Numbered from the stretch's first letter, positions 9,010 through 18,303 are shown. The stretch is 18,303 nt of DNA from Multifurca ochricompacta (GCA_022496185.1 WTXG01000493.1:1-18303), one strand, 5' to 3'. The notes: generated by a model not told the origin, from the sequence alone. Program-made: numbers and translations.

Positions 9010-10217
9010 TCATGTCGCAGTGAGACTTCCGCTACGCGAGTGCCCACGCCACGGCCACCAAGACCCACGGCGTTTATCTTCTTCAGTTGCATCCTCATCC
9101 ACACCAGGTGGAGCGCCGAGCCCCTCAACGTTTGCAAAAGAGACGTAACCGTCTATCGTGCGCAGCTTGGCCGCGGCACCACGTGCATCGAACGCCGGTG
9201 GTGTCGGCGGTGGCGTCGCGGGCTGTCCATGCCCGTGGGAATGGGGGTGTAAGGGTTGGTGAGAATTTAAAGTAGCGGTACGGTCGTGGGACGGTGTGTG
9301 TGATCTCGTGCGTATTTACGGGTATTTGCCATACGTGACGGTGTTTCTGGAAGGGCAGCATAAGATGGCGGCGAAGGTGACGGTGAAGGTGTTAATGGCT
9401 GGCGATGAGAGGACGTGGGAGAAGGAAGGGACGATGACTGAGGGATGAACGTGATAGGTCAGCACACATGTGGAAAGAGCTCCTTAAAAATAAAAAATAA
9501 AATAAAAAAAAGCCTAAATGGGAAAATGGAAGACGAGTACGGAAGGACGAAACAAAGGGGAGGGAGGGGAGGGGAGGGAGGGGGGTAAGATGGACGAGAT
9601 TAAATGGGGGTAAAGGACTCGGGGAAAAAGCGTGAAAGAACCAGAGAAAAGGCAGAAAAAAAGTGTATTGCTAAACGGGTGCATACCTCTGGGGAACTCC
9701 TAGTTGAATCATGATCTCGTCGGTGGTCGTGCGCTTGTAAAATGGGTGCGCCACCATGAAGGTAAATCTCTGGACGGGTTTGCGGCACGGAGCGGCGATG
9801 TGAAGAGCTGAGTTTAACGAGAGGAGGGATAGGCTCCTTCTCCCTCAGATCACGACGGGAAAGAAACTGGACGTCCGCGGAGCTTTTGGCAGCACGCTGA
9901 AGCGGTAGTGGGCGCTTCTGCTGGTGCTCAGGAAGGTTGGCAAAAAGAAGTGAGACATGTAAAGGGGCATCATGAGCCCTGATCTCCTTCATCGTCGCTG
10001 TCTGTACATGCGCAATGGAACATCTCGCCAGAGGTACTCGCTACACGACCAGAGCGGGACTCTGGGCGGCGCATGCGAGAACGAGGGGAGAGGGAAGCGG
10101 CACGGTCACGCTAAGAGTCTCGCGGAGGAGACGTTCTGAGCGGGATGAAGGTCGTACTTGGTCATGAAAAGGTGGACTTTGAGGTGCTGGGAGAGGGATG
10201 AGTACTTGGGAGGACAT
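9010..10217 (-). CDS. Basidiomycete-type protein of unknown function, frame interrupted three times
   Basis: The ATG at 10217-10215 has A at -3 and follows a CT-rich leader. Residues 24-35 read SSRSERLLRETL, followed after a one-base frame break (10111-10115) by RDRAASLSPRSRMRRPESR and an acidic DSDDEGD. A second break near 9973-9990 leads into PLHVSLLFANLPEHQQKR and on to SSPE at 9687. A GT-AG intron follows (9438-9686, 249 nt, GTATGC donor, CCTCAG acceptor, CTGAC branch 21 nt upstream) with matching phase. Exon 2 is Ser/Pro-rich, then has the third break in (CA)4 at 9295-9302, then TPPPTPPAFDARGAAAKLR and DGYVSFANVEGLGAPP, ending WWPWRGHSRSGSLTAT and TGA at 9010-9012. I associate the SERLLRETL and DGYVSFANVEGLG motifs with uncharacterised mushroom proteins, from memory and not from a search. 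No enzymatic domain is seen. Expected length is about 315 residues if the frame is repaired. Confidence 0.6.
9438..9686 (-). other. Spliceosomal intron of the 9010-10217 gene
   Basis: Donor GTATGC at 9686, acceptor CAG at 9440-9438, branch-point motif CTGAC at 9462-9458. Both flanking exons are in phase 0 and carry the same Ser/Pro-rich style across the junction (STRSSPE then SSSLPSPTS). It contains a T-rich, A-interrupted tract. At 249 nt it is longer than typical basidiomycete introns. Confidence 0.55.
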
Positions 10218-10340
10218 TGTTGTTAATGTGGGAAGTACGGGAGATGAAAGGACTAAGAAGGGAGATGAGAGGACAGAGGAAGAGGGCGACGAGGGGTTGA
10301 AGGGGAGGAGGTAATATAGTGGGAGGAGAAAGGGCGTTTG
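10218..10340 (-). promoter_or_regulatory. CT-rich 5' leader / core promoter of the 9010-10217 gene
   Basis: On the minus strand the 120 bases before the ATG are almost wholly pyrimidine (for example CCTCCTCCCCTTCAACCCCT), ending CATTAACAACA before the ATG. CT-rich leaders before the start codon are common in filamentous fungi. All three minus frames stay open here because of the composition, so open frames in this stretch carry no weight. Confidence 0.45.
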
Positions 10341-10579
10341 CCTCGTTGCTTGCGGGTTGAAGAAAGAGCCGAGTGTTTGTGGCTAGAGGGAGATGAAGAT
10401 GGATGTGCAGATGCAGATACAGATGCAGATGCAAACGGAGGAGAAAGGAGGAGGAGGCGTGTAGGCAGCAGCACTGCTGAGCGATGAGTTGTGGGCCTTT
10501 TGAGGGTCAGGAATAGACGCGGGAGGGTGAGAAGTTCAGACCGCGAACTGGAACGCGAACGATGTGGATGTTGATCCAT
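10253..10579 (-). CDS. Ser/Pro-rich upstream open frame, doubtful
   Basis: An ATG at 10579 opens 108 codons beginning MDQHPHRSRSSSRSEL and ending in TAG 36 bases before the ATG at 10217. A GATGCA-type repeat (10407-10433) encodes SASVSASA. It could be a true upstream exon, an upstream open frame, or just an open frame in CT-rich leader DNA. The RSSSRSEL start is reminiscent of the SSRSERLL motif downstream, but composition alone could cause that. Confidence 0.2.
   Translation of the reverse strand: MDQHPHRSRSSSRSELLTLPRLFLTLKRPTTHRSAVLLPTRLLLLSPPFASASVSASAHPSSSPSSHKHSALSSTRKQRGKRPFSSHYITSSPSTPRRPLPLSSHLPS
10407..10433. repeat. GCAGAT microsatellite
   Basis: Four to five units of GCAGAT with one variant (ACAGAT), upstream of the 9010-10217 gene; on the minus strand it reads as alternating Ala/Val and Ser codons. 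Confidence 0.8.
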
Positions 10580-10583
10580 TTAG

Positions 10584-10808
10584 GACGAAATAGCCGCACA
10601 GCCTGTTGACAGGACGTTGGCGAGGCCAGACGCGTGTGATAGGCCTGTCTTTTTCAGTCGACTTTCTAACGACCACGAGGCAGGTGAAATCTGTACCGCC
10701 CTCGATTCGGTGAGCTTCTCTGCGCCGAATATGTTTTTAGAAAAAGACTTACAGATAATTGCGTCAAAACGTCAATGTCAAAAAAACAAAAAACAAAAAA
10801 TTAAGTGA
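10584..10808 (+). CDS. Coding-like open frame, possible exon, unknown
   Basis: The frame is open directly after a TAG and has no ATG until deep inside. It reads DEIAAQPVDRTLARPDACDR and later RLSNDHEAGEICTALDSVSF, then collapses into Lys-rich low complexity after 10770. A GTGAGC donor-like site lies near 10708, after CTCGATTCG. If real, it would be an exon on the opposite strand to the neighbouring gene. Reverse-strand frames over the same bases look nearly as protein-like, so confidence is low. Confidence 0.2.
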   Translation, partial: DEIAAQPVDRTLARPDACDRPVFFSRLSNDHEAGEICTALDSVSFSAPNMFLEKDLQIIASKRQCQKNKKQKIK

Positions 10809-10902
10809 GGAGAGAGAGCTTGAGAGAGGTTTACAGTTACCAGTTACCAGTTGCTACAGAACAGAACAGAAAAGGAGGGGGAAAAAGAAAGGGCGAATTT
10901 TT

Positions 10903-10927
10903 CTCAGCTCAGCTCAGCTCAGCTCAG
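10903..10927. repeat. Microsatellite (CTCAG)5
   Basis: Five perfect CTCAG units followed by CTCAT. Confidence 0.9.
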
Positions 10928-11310
10928 CTCATTGTAATTTAATAAAAAAGCGCGGATGTAAAATCCAAATTAGGTGATGAACCCCAGATCTTTGAACACG
11001 GGATCGTCAGATCTCCCCTTGATTCCATCCCATCCCCTTAGTCCCTTATCCCATCCCTTCTTTCTTTTTCTTTTTCTTTTTCTCTTTTCTCCATTCTCTC
11101 CATTCAATTTCCAGACTCTTGTCTGAAAAGATCTTGTCTGTCCGATACAAGAGATATGGAGAGAGAAAAGGTTTATTTATCTCCATGACAATCTTGTCCT
11201 TCCCCGATATTTACCGACGACCCCCGGACCTCATAAATAAACACACATAAACATACATAAACTTTATTGTTTACTACTTGGCTCCGGTCCGTCCCCCTTC
11301 ACTAGTTCGT

Positions 11311-11326
11311 CGTGCACGTGCACGTG
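11311..11326. promoter_or_regulatory. Palindrome with two abutting CACGTG motifs
   Basis: CGTGCACGTGCACGTG contains two adjacent CACGTG (E-box) hexamers, 11315-11320 and 11321-11326. CACGTG is the core site of fungal bHLH factors. No neighbouring gene start is proven, so function is only a possibility. Confidence 0.3.
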
Positions 11327-12711
11327 TTTTCAAAACACAAAAACAAAAAATATACCAAACACACCAACTCCCTCAAAGACACCAGACAGACCAGCCGGAC
11401 ACAACGCCGTGACAACCGCATATTCTCCTCATTAACAAAAAGTAAAAGCCGTCATGGATCCATTTTTACCTCCCATGGGTTAAACCTAATCCTGAATCGC
11501 AACTCTACCGGTCAGCATTTTCCAACTTCGGCTCTTCCAATGATGAACAACGGGATTCACGGACCATCTCGCTCCCTTGCACGCATTGCCCGAGGGCGTT
11601 CCGATACACGGAACTGCCAATACCGAATTAATGTTTAGCCCCCCCCCCACACACACACAGGTACGGGTCATGAGTGAAAGGTGAAGTCAAGTTTTACGCC
11701 AGAGGAAAACCCGCGAATTCGGGGATTCGCCCTCGGCTTCTTTGTATGTGTATTCAAGTGACCTCACCCGAACACTACGCCACTCACATTCGGTTACCCT
11801 TCCCTTGCGCTTTTTTTGCTCCTTGTTCCTCCCTCCTCTCTCCCCATATTATCGACTTTTTTTTACAGCCGCCGCTATCCCCTAATACTTTGTGTTGGTA
11901 CCGCCTTACTTACTCTAGACTCTCTACCCTTTAATCGGAAAAGGGCGATGTTCAACACAGTTCCTGAAGCGGTGCTTACCAGCTTACTACCTGACAATTT
12001 CCGGTACACTCAAATGCAGACAATATACATTAACACCAACACGCCGCATATGAGTACCACACTTTTTTTGTGTGAAGCCCAAAAATAAATTTACTCGTCC
12101 GGACCCTTGACCGCATCCCACGGTTCATCCATTACCCTTTCACAAATTCAATCTTTCCCTTACCCGCAGTCGACGTCATCGCCGCCACACTGCACGAAGC
12201 ATTATATTCATCAAAGAAGTCACTCGTATATTGTGGATATTCCTTATATTGAAAGCACTTGATAATAGAGCGCCCCCCCCCAACCCCCCAATCCCCAATC
12301 CCAGACATGGTGCTCACCTTTACTTGGCTAGTTCTAGTTCTAGTTCTAGAGTTGGCGAACCTCTCCCCATCCTGCGGATAACTCTAGTGCCTCCTCCCAT
12401 CAAATAAATCGAATATTGGGTCGCGCCCCTTCCTGGTATCGTTTCGTCCAACCTCACTAAGGATCCTGGTCGTCCTTTAGCTTGAGGGTTTACGTAACCC
12501 ACCTCCACCACCCTCAACCAACCAACCCTCACTTCCCTTTTCCTAAACTTGAACGTGTCTGCTTCTCATTCCCGCTACGGAGTTTTGTGAGGGAGGGGGG
12601 GGGTGAAAGGTGAAGCGGGGTTGTTGTAGCTTCCCCATGCGTCCTATGCACAAACATCAAGTTGATTTCGGTCCGATTCCACCACACACACCCTATTCTT
12701 TAATAACATAA

Positions 12712-12939
12712 AGGCTTAACAAGACGAATGGCGAACGGCTCTCTCTCTCATTTCGTAAATCCCTTTCCCCCCCCCTCTCGGAAAAAATACAGTCGGCGTA
12801 TTACACGGACAATGAACAGTATGACCCTTCTACAAGAGCGTCAGGCACTGTGAGCATGTGGAATAACATGCAGGGTGGAAGCTTTAAGGTGCCGGTGTTC
12901 TGGCATGGAGCAATCAGTCTCCCTAGATGGGGCAAATAA
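12712..12939 (+). CDS. Coding-like segment, possible last exon, unknown
   Basis: The frame is open from a TAA at 12709-12711 to a TAA at 12937-12939. The part after an AG acceptor at 12791-12792 (AATACAG) is 48 residues: SAYYTDNEQYDPSTRASG, then SMWNNMQGGSFKVPVFWHGA, then ISLPRWGK. The composition (Trp, Tyr, Asn, Asp balanced) is unlike the low-complexity frames around it. The upstream 27 codons are also open (GERLSLSFRKSL). No ATG begins it and no companion exon is proven. I do not recognise the family. Confidence 0.3.
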   Translation, partial: RLNKTNGERLSLSFRKSLSPPLSEKIQSAYYTDNEQYDPSTRASGTVSMWNNMQGGSFKVPVFWHGAISLPRWGK

Positions 12940-13618
12940 CGAATGCGTTTCTTGAGGCACGTTGAGCAATCATCATCACCAGACCCTTATATTCTTTTTT
13001 TTTTCAACGAGTTGGACCCCTTAGTCAGTGCCTTGGTGTCAATTTCCTCTTTTCCGTCTAACTACTTGCCCAAGTCATGAGCCAAAATGTCTCACTTTGT
13101 GGTTCTCAAAAAAAAAGAAACGTTTTTTTTTTTTCAACAAATTCCACACCAATGTCAACATATTTATTTTATGGGCTGAGGTTTCTTCGATATTTTCTCT
13201 ATATCTCATGACGTTGAACTACGACTGCGGCGGCGGTGGCGGCGCGTGAGCGCTGTGTGTTTATACGAAGACACCTTGCGAGCTATGGCTTTTCCTCTCA
13301 CGCTGTCGTATCACCGGACATGGCTATGAAGTTTCCTCCCAACAAAACTTTAGACGAACAAACTGCAACATCCTGTTCAAACCCCCCTCCCTCCCTCCCC
13401 CATCTGAAGACAACTGTAATAATCCACACCAAGTACTTGTTCATTTGTCAAGCCACGCAACGATTTCTTTTACTTCGTCCATTCTCAATGACCCACACTT
13501 GGTCCCCCTACACACGCTCAGCGCCCACCGCATGATCACATTCCGCGCGTCTTTGGTCGCCCCTCCCCTCATGGTATTTTTTTGTGTGTGTGGCCACCCT
13601 TTGGGTCTTGTTCCCCTT

Positions 13619-13902
13619 CCCCCCCCCCCCCCTTTGATGGTTCGATTCCTGGTTCGTTTTTTTTTTTTTTCACGAGAAATGATGAAGATTTTTTTTTTTT
13701 TTTTGGCGCCCCCGAAGGATGATGCCTGTGATCAAAAGAAGTGCTTTCTTACCTCCCCCAGGTTTGTGGCGGGATGACGCATTCTGTTTCCCCCCCCCCC
13801 CCCCCTAGGTTTCGGGCACGTTGTTGAGGGGGGGCCTGAATGCCAATTTTCAGGTTGTAGTTTTTACGTGTGGCAGGGGGGACGAGCGGGGGGGGGGGGG
13901 GG
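13619..13902. repeat. Cluster of five long homopolymers
   Basis: C14 (13619-13632), T14 (13657-13670), T16 (13689-13704), C16 (13790-13805) and G15 (13888-13902) within 284 bp. The C16 and G15 tracts are complementary and 82 bp apart, so they could pair as a hairpin; G15 could also form a quadruplex. Confidence 0.85.
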
Positions 13903-14036
13903 AGAGGGGCAAATACGACATTTACGTGTGAAAACGTCCACCGTCTCGCTCCTCATTGCTTGCTTGTATTCTTGGTCCTCTAACTCTACTTAGTACTTCT
14001 CACTTTCAATGATGATATATGATGTTCTATTTGCAC

Positions 14037-14074
14037 ATATATATACACACACACATACGTACGTACGTACGTAC
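14037..14074. repeat. Compound (AT)n-(AC)n-(TACG)n microsatellite
   Basis: AT units grade into AC units and then a TACG run at 14056-14074, which is self-complementary and can form a cruciform. A short C-run follows. Confidence 0.85.
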
Positions 14075-14223
14075 CCCCCCCAAGACGGGTATTTTAGAAG
14101 TACATTTCTTTGGAGATGATGGAGATGGAGACGGGGGATGGAGATGAGTGGGGGTGTGAGGTGGTTTTGCGTAGATTTTGCTATTCAACAGCGCTTGTTG
14201 CGGGAATTTCGCCATTATCCCTG

Positions 14224-14249
14224 CTACTACTACTACTACTACTACTACT
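14224..14249. repeat. Microsatellite (CTA)8-9
   Basis: Tandem CTA units (TAG on the minus strand). Confidence 0.9.
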
Positions 14250-15064
14250 CCCACACATACATAATGTAAACCATTTTAGTTTTTGAAGTCTATCGTTATC
14301 TTTTTTTATTTTTGGGTGCCGATTGAGAGCGAAGCGAAGCGAGTGAAACCGCTCCTCCTTCTTGGGTTCAATCATCACCACTTCACACTATATACTAAAA
14401 TGTATTTTTTTTTTTTTTTTTTTTAATTCTAAAAATCGTCTCCCGTGCGCGCAAAGGTTATCGATGTGTTTTGTTTCCCCCCTTTATCTTTGCGCTTGTT
14501 AGTTTTCAATGATCTGCCACAAAAAAAAAAAAAAACCTTGTCTCACTCTCGTTCGTTCGGATTAACATCCCTCGCGTCCGACTTACCCCAGAAAGTAGTA
14601 GGGGGTTTTAAGGGAATCTCTTTCTCTCTACTTCTACGCTACGATCGTTTTTTTTTTTTTTTTTACACTTTTAGACACACGGGTCTTCATTTCCCCACCC
14701 CCACCCCCCCAAAGCAAGCTTTTTAAGGCAAACACCTTTGGAGAGTCACACCGAAGGGAAGGAAAGGATCGTAAAAATATATAGGAAATGGAAAAGCACT
14801 TACCCAAACGTGTGATCGAAAAAGTTTGTGTGTGTTTGTGTGTGTTGCGCACAAAGCGGAATGAATGAATGAACTCTATCCCTTAGTCAGTGTCCGATGC
14901 CTGTCTACAACTACCTACTACAGGCTCCATTAGAACGGTATATAGACACTGCCAGCCCACACCATTTTATATTATAAGCCACCTTCCTTCTCTTTCGTGT
15001 ATGATCATAATAAACAACAAAACAAGACAAGACAACAAAAGCAAGCAAATTGTGATGTGGATGT

Positions 15065-15091
15065 GTGATGCGTGATGCGTGATGCGTGATG
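15065..15091. repeat. 7-mer array GTGATGC, about 4 copies
   Basis: Three perfect GTGATGC units and a partial fourth. Same unit length as the minisatellite at 1511-1573 but a different sequence. Confidence 0.85.
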
Positions 15092-15581
15092 ATGTGTGAT
15101 GGTATATCCCAGTGCTCTGGAGCTTCAGCTGCCAGTTTTGGGCGTTTTTCTCTTTTCGTTGTTTTGGGCCGCTCACAGCCTTTTCATGATAATAAAGTGT
15201 TTGGTCACTCCTCTGATGGTGGTGGTGAAAATGTTGGCACATCGGTCGGTCTGGATCGTTTGGGTTTGAAAAACAAAACCCCCACAAGGACATGTGACGC
15301 AAACGCAAATAGTATCCCTCCCCTGTAGGGCTCCATATAGTACTACATGTACACACACACACACACAGTTAGTTACGCGGTCTCGAATCATCGATTGATT
15401 TGATGGACTAAGGACTAGAGAGAGAATGAATCTAGAACAGTAAACAAACCAGACCCAAAAATAAATACCCCCAAGGGCCAAAAAAAAAAGGAATTTGAAG
15501 CCACGTAAGGATTTTGTTTGTTTGTTTTGTTTGTTTGGATTATGGGACCTGGGAGAAAAAAGAAACAGACAACACGCCGGT

Positions 15582-15603
15582 TCATCATCATCATCATCAT
15601 CAT
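15582..15603. repeat. Microsatellite (TCA)7
   Basis: Seven tandem TCA units, followed by CGCCATCGCC. Confidence 0.9.
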
Positions 15604-15780
15604 CGCCATCGCCAAATGCGTTTTATCATTTTGTCCAGGCTACTCTGCAAAATAATTAGAATCAACTACGAATACGAAGGGGAGAGTGAGTGACATTCCG
15701 GGGTTCCTCTTCTGCGCTGCTCCGGCGCGTTCATCAACCATCAACCCCAGGGATCACCTTCCATCACAGACACACAAACA

Positions 15781-15783
15781 CAC

Positions 15784-15816
<33 letters not shown>
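15781..15816. repeat. Microsatellite (CACATA)6
   Basis: Six CACATA hexamers in a broader CA-rich tract (about 15766-15836). Plus-strand frames across it translate to Thr/His or Thr/Tyr runs and are not evidence of a gene. Confidence 0.9.
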
Positions 15817-15824
<8 letters not shown>

Positions 15825-17056
15825 TGCACACACACTCTCCCCATCACACCCCCACCAACGAACGAATCGAACCTCGAACTCGGAACCGCTCAAGGAACAA
15901 TGTTTTTTTTGCGTCACACGACAGAAAGGTAACTCGAAACACCGGGAGTGACGGCACAGTCATTTTGCGCTTCATTTCTACTTCGCCCTTTCGTACCACC
16001 ACCACTACCACCCCGTTTCTTCGGGGAAGGAAGGGTGGGATGGGTTGAGTACTAAGATATTTTCATCATGATAAAGAAAAAGAAAAAAAAAATAGTGTGA
16101 GTTGGTACTGTGATTTGAACACGGGTTCTGTATGTGTGAGTTTCATCAAGATCAGCTGACAGTGAGGTGTAACTAAAAAAAAAAAACTCAAACCCGGGCC
16201 CCGTCCCCGTCCCGTTTATTCGGGTTGTGTGTGGTAGGTGGCTCAATAATGAGCTAATTTACCCCTTCCAAGTCCCCTCACATGAAGGCACAATAATTAG
16301 GTAGGTAGATTCAACTCTCAACTGCTCCCCCCCACTGCTGATATTTTTTATGTATGTGTGTGTGTATATGGAAAAGTTGGAAAAAGACGCATGTTTTAAT
16401 GCATGGGTGTGAAACCCCCCCCTCCCCCCCCATCCGTTTGTCCCCGTCCCGGCGTCTCATATCGCAACGGCACGGCTTAACTCTTGCCAGTCAATGATCG
16501 GGGGTCGGCTGACGCAAGTCACGATGTAATTGACCGGGTGTTTTTGTCTCGGCCGTGTGACGTTCATTCTTTTCTCTTTTTTCTCTCTTTCTTTTTAATT
16601 GATTGGATTTGAATATATTGCGTAAGGAAATAGGTACCCCGTGTTGGTGTGTGTGTGAGTGTGCGTGTGCGCGTGTATGTATGTATGTATGTGATGTAAT
16701 CGTCGATCGAATACATCATCATCAAGCAAGTTCTCGCCTCGCCACTTCTTTCAATTCCACTTGGTCGGTTAGTGGGGTTCGCTTCGGTTAGCTTCGCTCT
16801 TCTTCTTCCCCACAAACCGTCAAGAACTGTAGAAGAAACACGTAAAGTAGGAATTGAGGGTCCCCCTTTTATTTTATTTTTTACATTACATTCTTCTTTG
16901 CGGCTTCTCAACGGTTATCCAGTTGTGTGGGGTATGATGACAATAATAGTATTGTATATGTTATGACGTCTTCACCATCTCTTTCTTCCCCCTCCCCCTT
17001 CCCCCCCCACACTCCCCACACACACAGAGCAAACTAAAAAAAATGAATGATGATCG

Positions 17057-17199
17057 ATGGATCCGATAGATCTAATCTTTCGCAAAGTTCGTTGCCTCTC
17101 CCCCCCTGGATGAAGGCTTTGGTTAGCTTTCCTCAGAATAATGGAATGATAAAACTTTGGTTTGGGCAACTTTTGGTTCCTCGAAACCACTTCCAGTAG
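17057..17199 (+). CDS. Coding-like segment broken at a C7 run, doubtful
   Basis: An ATG at 17057 begins MDPIDLIFRKVRCLSPPG and stops soon after a C7 run (17100-17106). The frame shifted at that run continues WMKALVSFPQNNGMIKLWFG and QLLVPRNHFQ to TAG at 17197-17199. The two pieces join smoothly if the C-run length differs by one. It could be coincidence in a short stretch; no family is recognised. Confidence 0.2.
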
Positions 17200-17249
17200 T
17201 GGGGGTTACCCCGCCCCTGTGACAAGGGAAAAAAAAAACAAAAGAGAGA

Positions 17250-17265
17250 CTAGTACTGGTACTAG
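17250..17265. repeat. Perfect inverted repeat CTAGTAC/GTACTAG
   Basis: Seven-base arms separated by TG, followed by a further TACTAG. It can form a small hairpin. No adjoining gene supports a regulatory role. Confidence 0.7.
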
Positions 17266-18303
17266 TACTAGACGCCCTAATGAGTCTCGTGCTCAGCTCA
17301 GGTGGGCTATCCCCGGGCTATCCCCCACCCCCTTGTGTATGCTTGTGTGAGCGTGCGTTTGGGGATCTGTGAAATGACGTCTTCCAAAATGAGGTTTCCC
17401 CCCCATCAACTTAACGTGTTCACACTGAGCTCATCAATGACGATGACGATGTTTTTTTTTTTCTTTTTGGGTACCATCTCCCCCACAAATTTACAATACC
17501 CTTAGTTGAACGAATGCACTAGTAAATAACGAGATTTTAAAAAAGTACCTCTCTCTCTCTCCTCTCCTCTCCTCCTCCTCTTCTTTCCTTTTTTCCTTTT
17601 CGAAAAAAAAAAAAAAAAAGCGGGCGTCAAACAAACAAACAGTGCCTGGGATTTATTTATTTATTTATTTGACGCTGCGCGAGATTAGATAGATAGATAG
17701 ATGTATGGAGATGGAGATGGGAGATGGGGGATGTTCTACTCGTTTTATATTTGAAGATGTTTTTTTTTTTTTTTTGGTTGACCCCCTTAAACAAGTCAAA
17801 GTCAAAGCGGTTTTTTTTTTTTCTTTTTAAAACGGGCGGCCTCAATCGTACTGTCACTTGTCTCCACTTGGGAGCCGCCTCCCCACTGTCCGCTTGTTCA
17901 TCCGCCCTGTCCCGCCCTACCGCTAGGGGTAGAGAGTAGCAGCAGTAGTACAGCAACCGAGTCGTCAATAATTCAATTTAAGACCCCAATTGAATTGAAA
18001 AAATTATCAGCAGCTTTTTTTTTAAGATGTCGACTCGTCATCATCATTTAAAAACCAACCTTAATACAAGAAAAAAAAAAAAAAGAGATATATATATATA
18101 CTCCAAAAAAAGCGTAGTATAAAAAAAAAAAAAAAACATTGTTAGATGTTTAATTATACTTTGCGCACACCAAATAGATCCATCTTATCCACGGCACAGT
18201 GCGCTTGGCGTCATCATCATCATCAATTAGGACAGAGAGGGGGTAGGGGAAGGGAGTTCCGCCCCGTTAGTTTTTTTCATCTTGGACCTTCCTAACATAA
18301 CCA

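Larger units (their letters stand above)
10809..12711. other. Mixed region: repeats and unproven coding-like islands
   Basis: Repeats: CAGTTAC tandem near 10836-10855, (CTCAG)5 at 10903-10927, TTTTTC tandem near 11060-11085, CACGTG pair at 11315-11326, C-run then (AC)n at 11639-11660, CTAGTT tandem near 12330-12350. A plus-strand frame at about 11453-11632 contains NFGSSNDEQRDSRTISLPCT and CTHCPRAF after an AG acceptor, but no further zinc-finger ligands are visible. Around 12172-12600 both strands show open, protein-like frames: plus has a good acceptor (pyrimidine tract then CCGCAG) before 12172, and minus has a GTAAGG donor over the same bases. I could not decide between them. Confidence 0.5.
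12940..18303. other. Repeat-dense region, no convincing gene
   Basis: Dominated by simple repeats: homopolymer cluster 13619-13902; (TACG)n 14056-14074; (CTA)n 14224-14249; T20 at 14405-14424; A15 at 14521-14535; T17 at 14648-14664; GTGATGC array 15065-15091; (TCA)7 15582-15603; (CACATA)6 15781-15816; GTAT/GTGT near 16650-16690; TTTA array 17651-17670; TAGA array 17685-17703; A17 17603-17619; T16 17760-17775; A14 18071-18084; A16 18121-18136; (ATC)n 18211-18225. Open frames at 13236-13535 (+) and a 43-codon minus frame near 13449-13580 overlap and cannot both be genes; neither is supported. Confidence 0.65.

Noticed and set aside
13639..13649. GGTTCGATTCC, a perfect tRNA B-box
   Set aside because: The flanking bases do not form a T-stem (GATGG against CCTGG) and no A-box or acceptor stem lies at the right distance.
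15686..16048. 120-codon plus-strand frame with Tyr/Thr repeat
   Set aside because: The repeat is a translated (CACATA)n tract, and an overlapping frame gives a Thr/His version of equal length.
16090..16178. tRNA-like minus-strand segment with a TTCAAAT loop and 4 of 5 T-stem pairs
   Set aside because: No believable anticodon arm or D arm, and the acceptor stem pairs only over about four bases.
1..18303. CRISPR array, operon or phage-like system
   Set aside because: Tandem repeats are direct head-to-tail microsatellites without unique spacers, and the coding pattern is eukaryotic with introns.

Overview
The window looks like basidiomycete (mushroom-type) nuclear DNA. The evidence is LTR-retrotransposon debris, a minus-strand gene with motifs I associate with an uncharacterised basidiomycete protein family, short GT-AG introns with branch-point-like signals, and a CT-rich leader before an ATG. 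I see no bacterial operons, ribosome binding sites, CRISPR arrays or convincing RNA genes. The species cannot be named from the sequence.

Positions 1-3956 are a nest of transposon remnants. An LTR-like block (1167-1953, minus orientation) abuts an internal open frame (95-1165) that has no ATG. A second, shorter LTR-like block (2324-2754) carries the tail of a related internal frame (2750-2882). That tail is cut off by a foldback, MITE-like element (2881-3522) with long imperfect inverted ends and GC-rich arms. A 143-residue coding fragment of unknown function (3522-3953, minus) lies beyond it.

From about 4.0 kb to the right end the texture changes to very dense homopolymers and microsatellites with islands of coding-like sequence. 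The best islands are a minus-strand gene at 9010-10217 (basidiomycete-type protein of unknown function, one clear intron) and a probable minus-strand gene at 4492-5512 (two introns, one with exactly matching phase). Weaker islands are at 12712-12939 (+), 10584-10808 (+), 17057-17199 (+) and 12172-12600. In the two best islands, and in the one at 17057-17199, the reading frame breaks at or near short repeats or homopolymers. This means either decayed genes or indel errors in the assembly; the sequence alone cannot separate these.

I see no multi-gene pathway or operon-like system. The most informative observations are the synonymous divergence between the two retroelement tails, the MITE structure, the repeat-linked frame breaks in the 9-10 kb gene, and the abrupt change of repeat texture near 4 kb.
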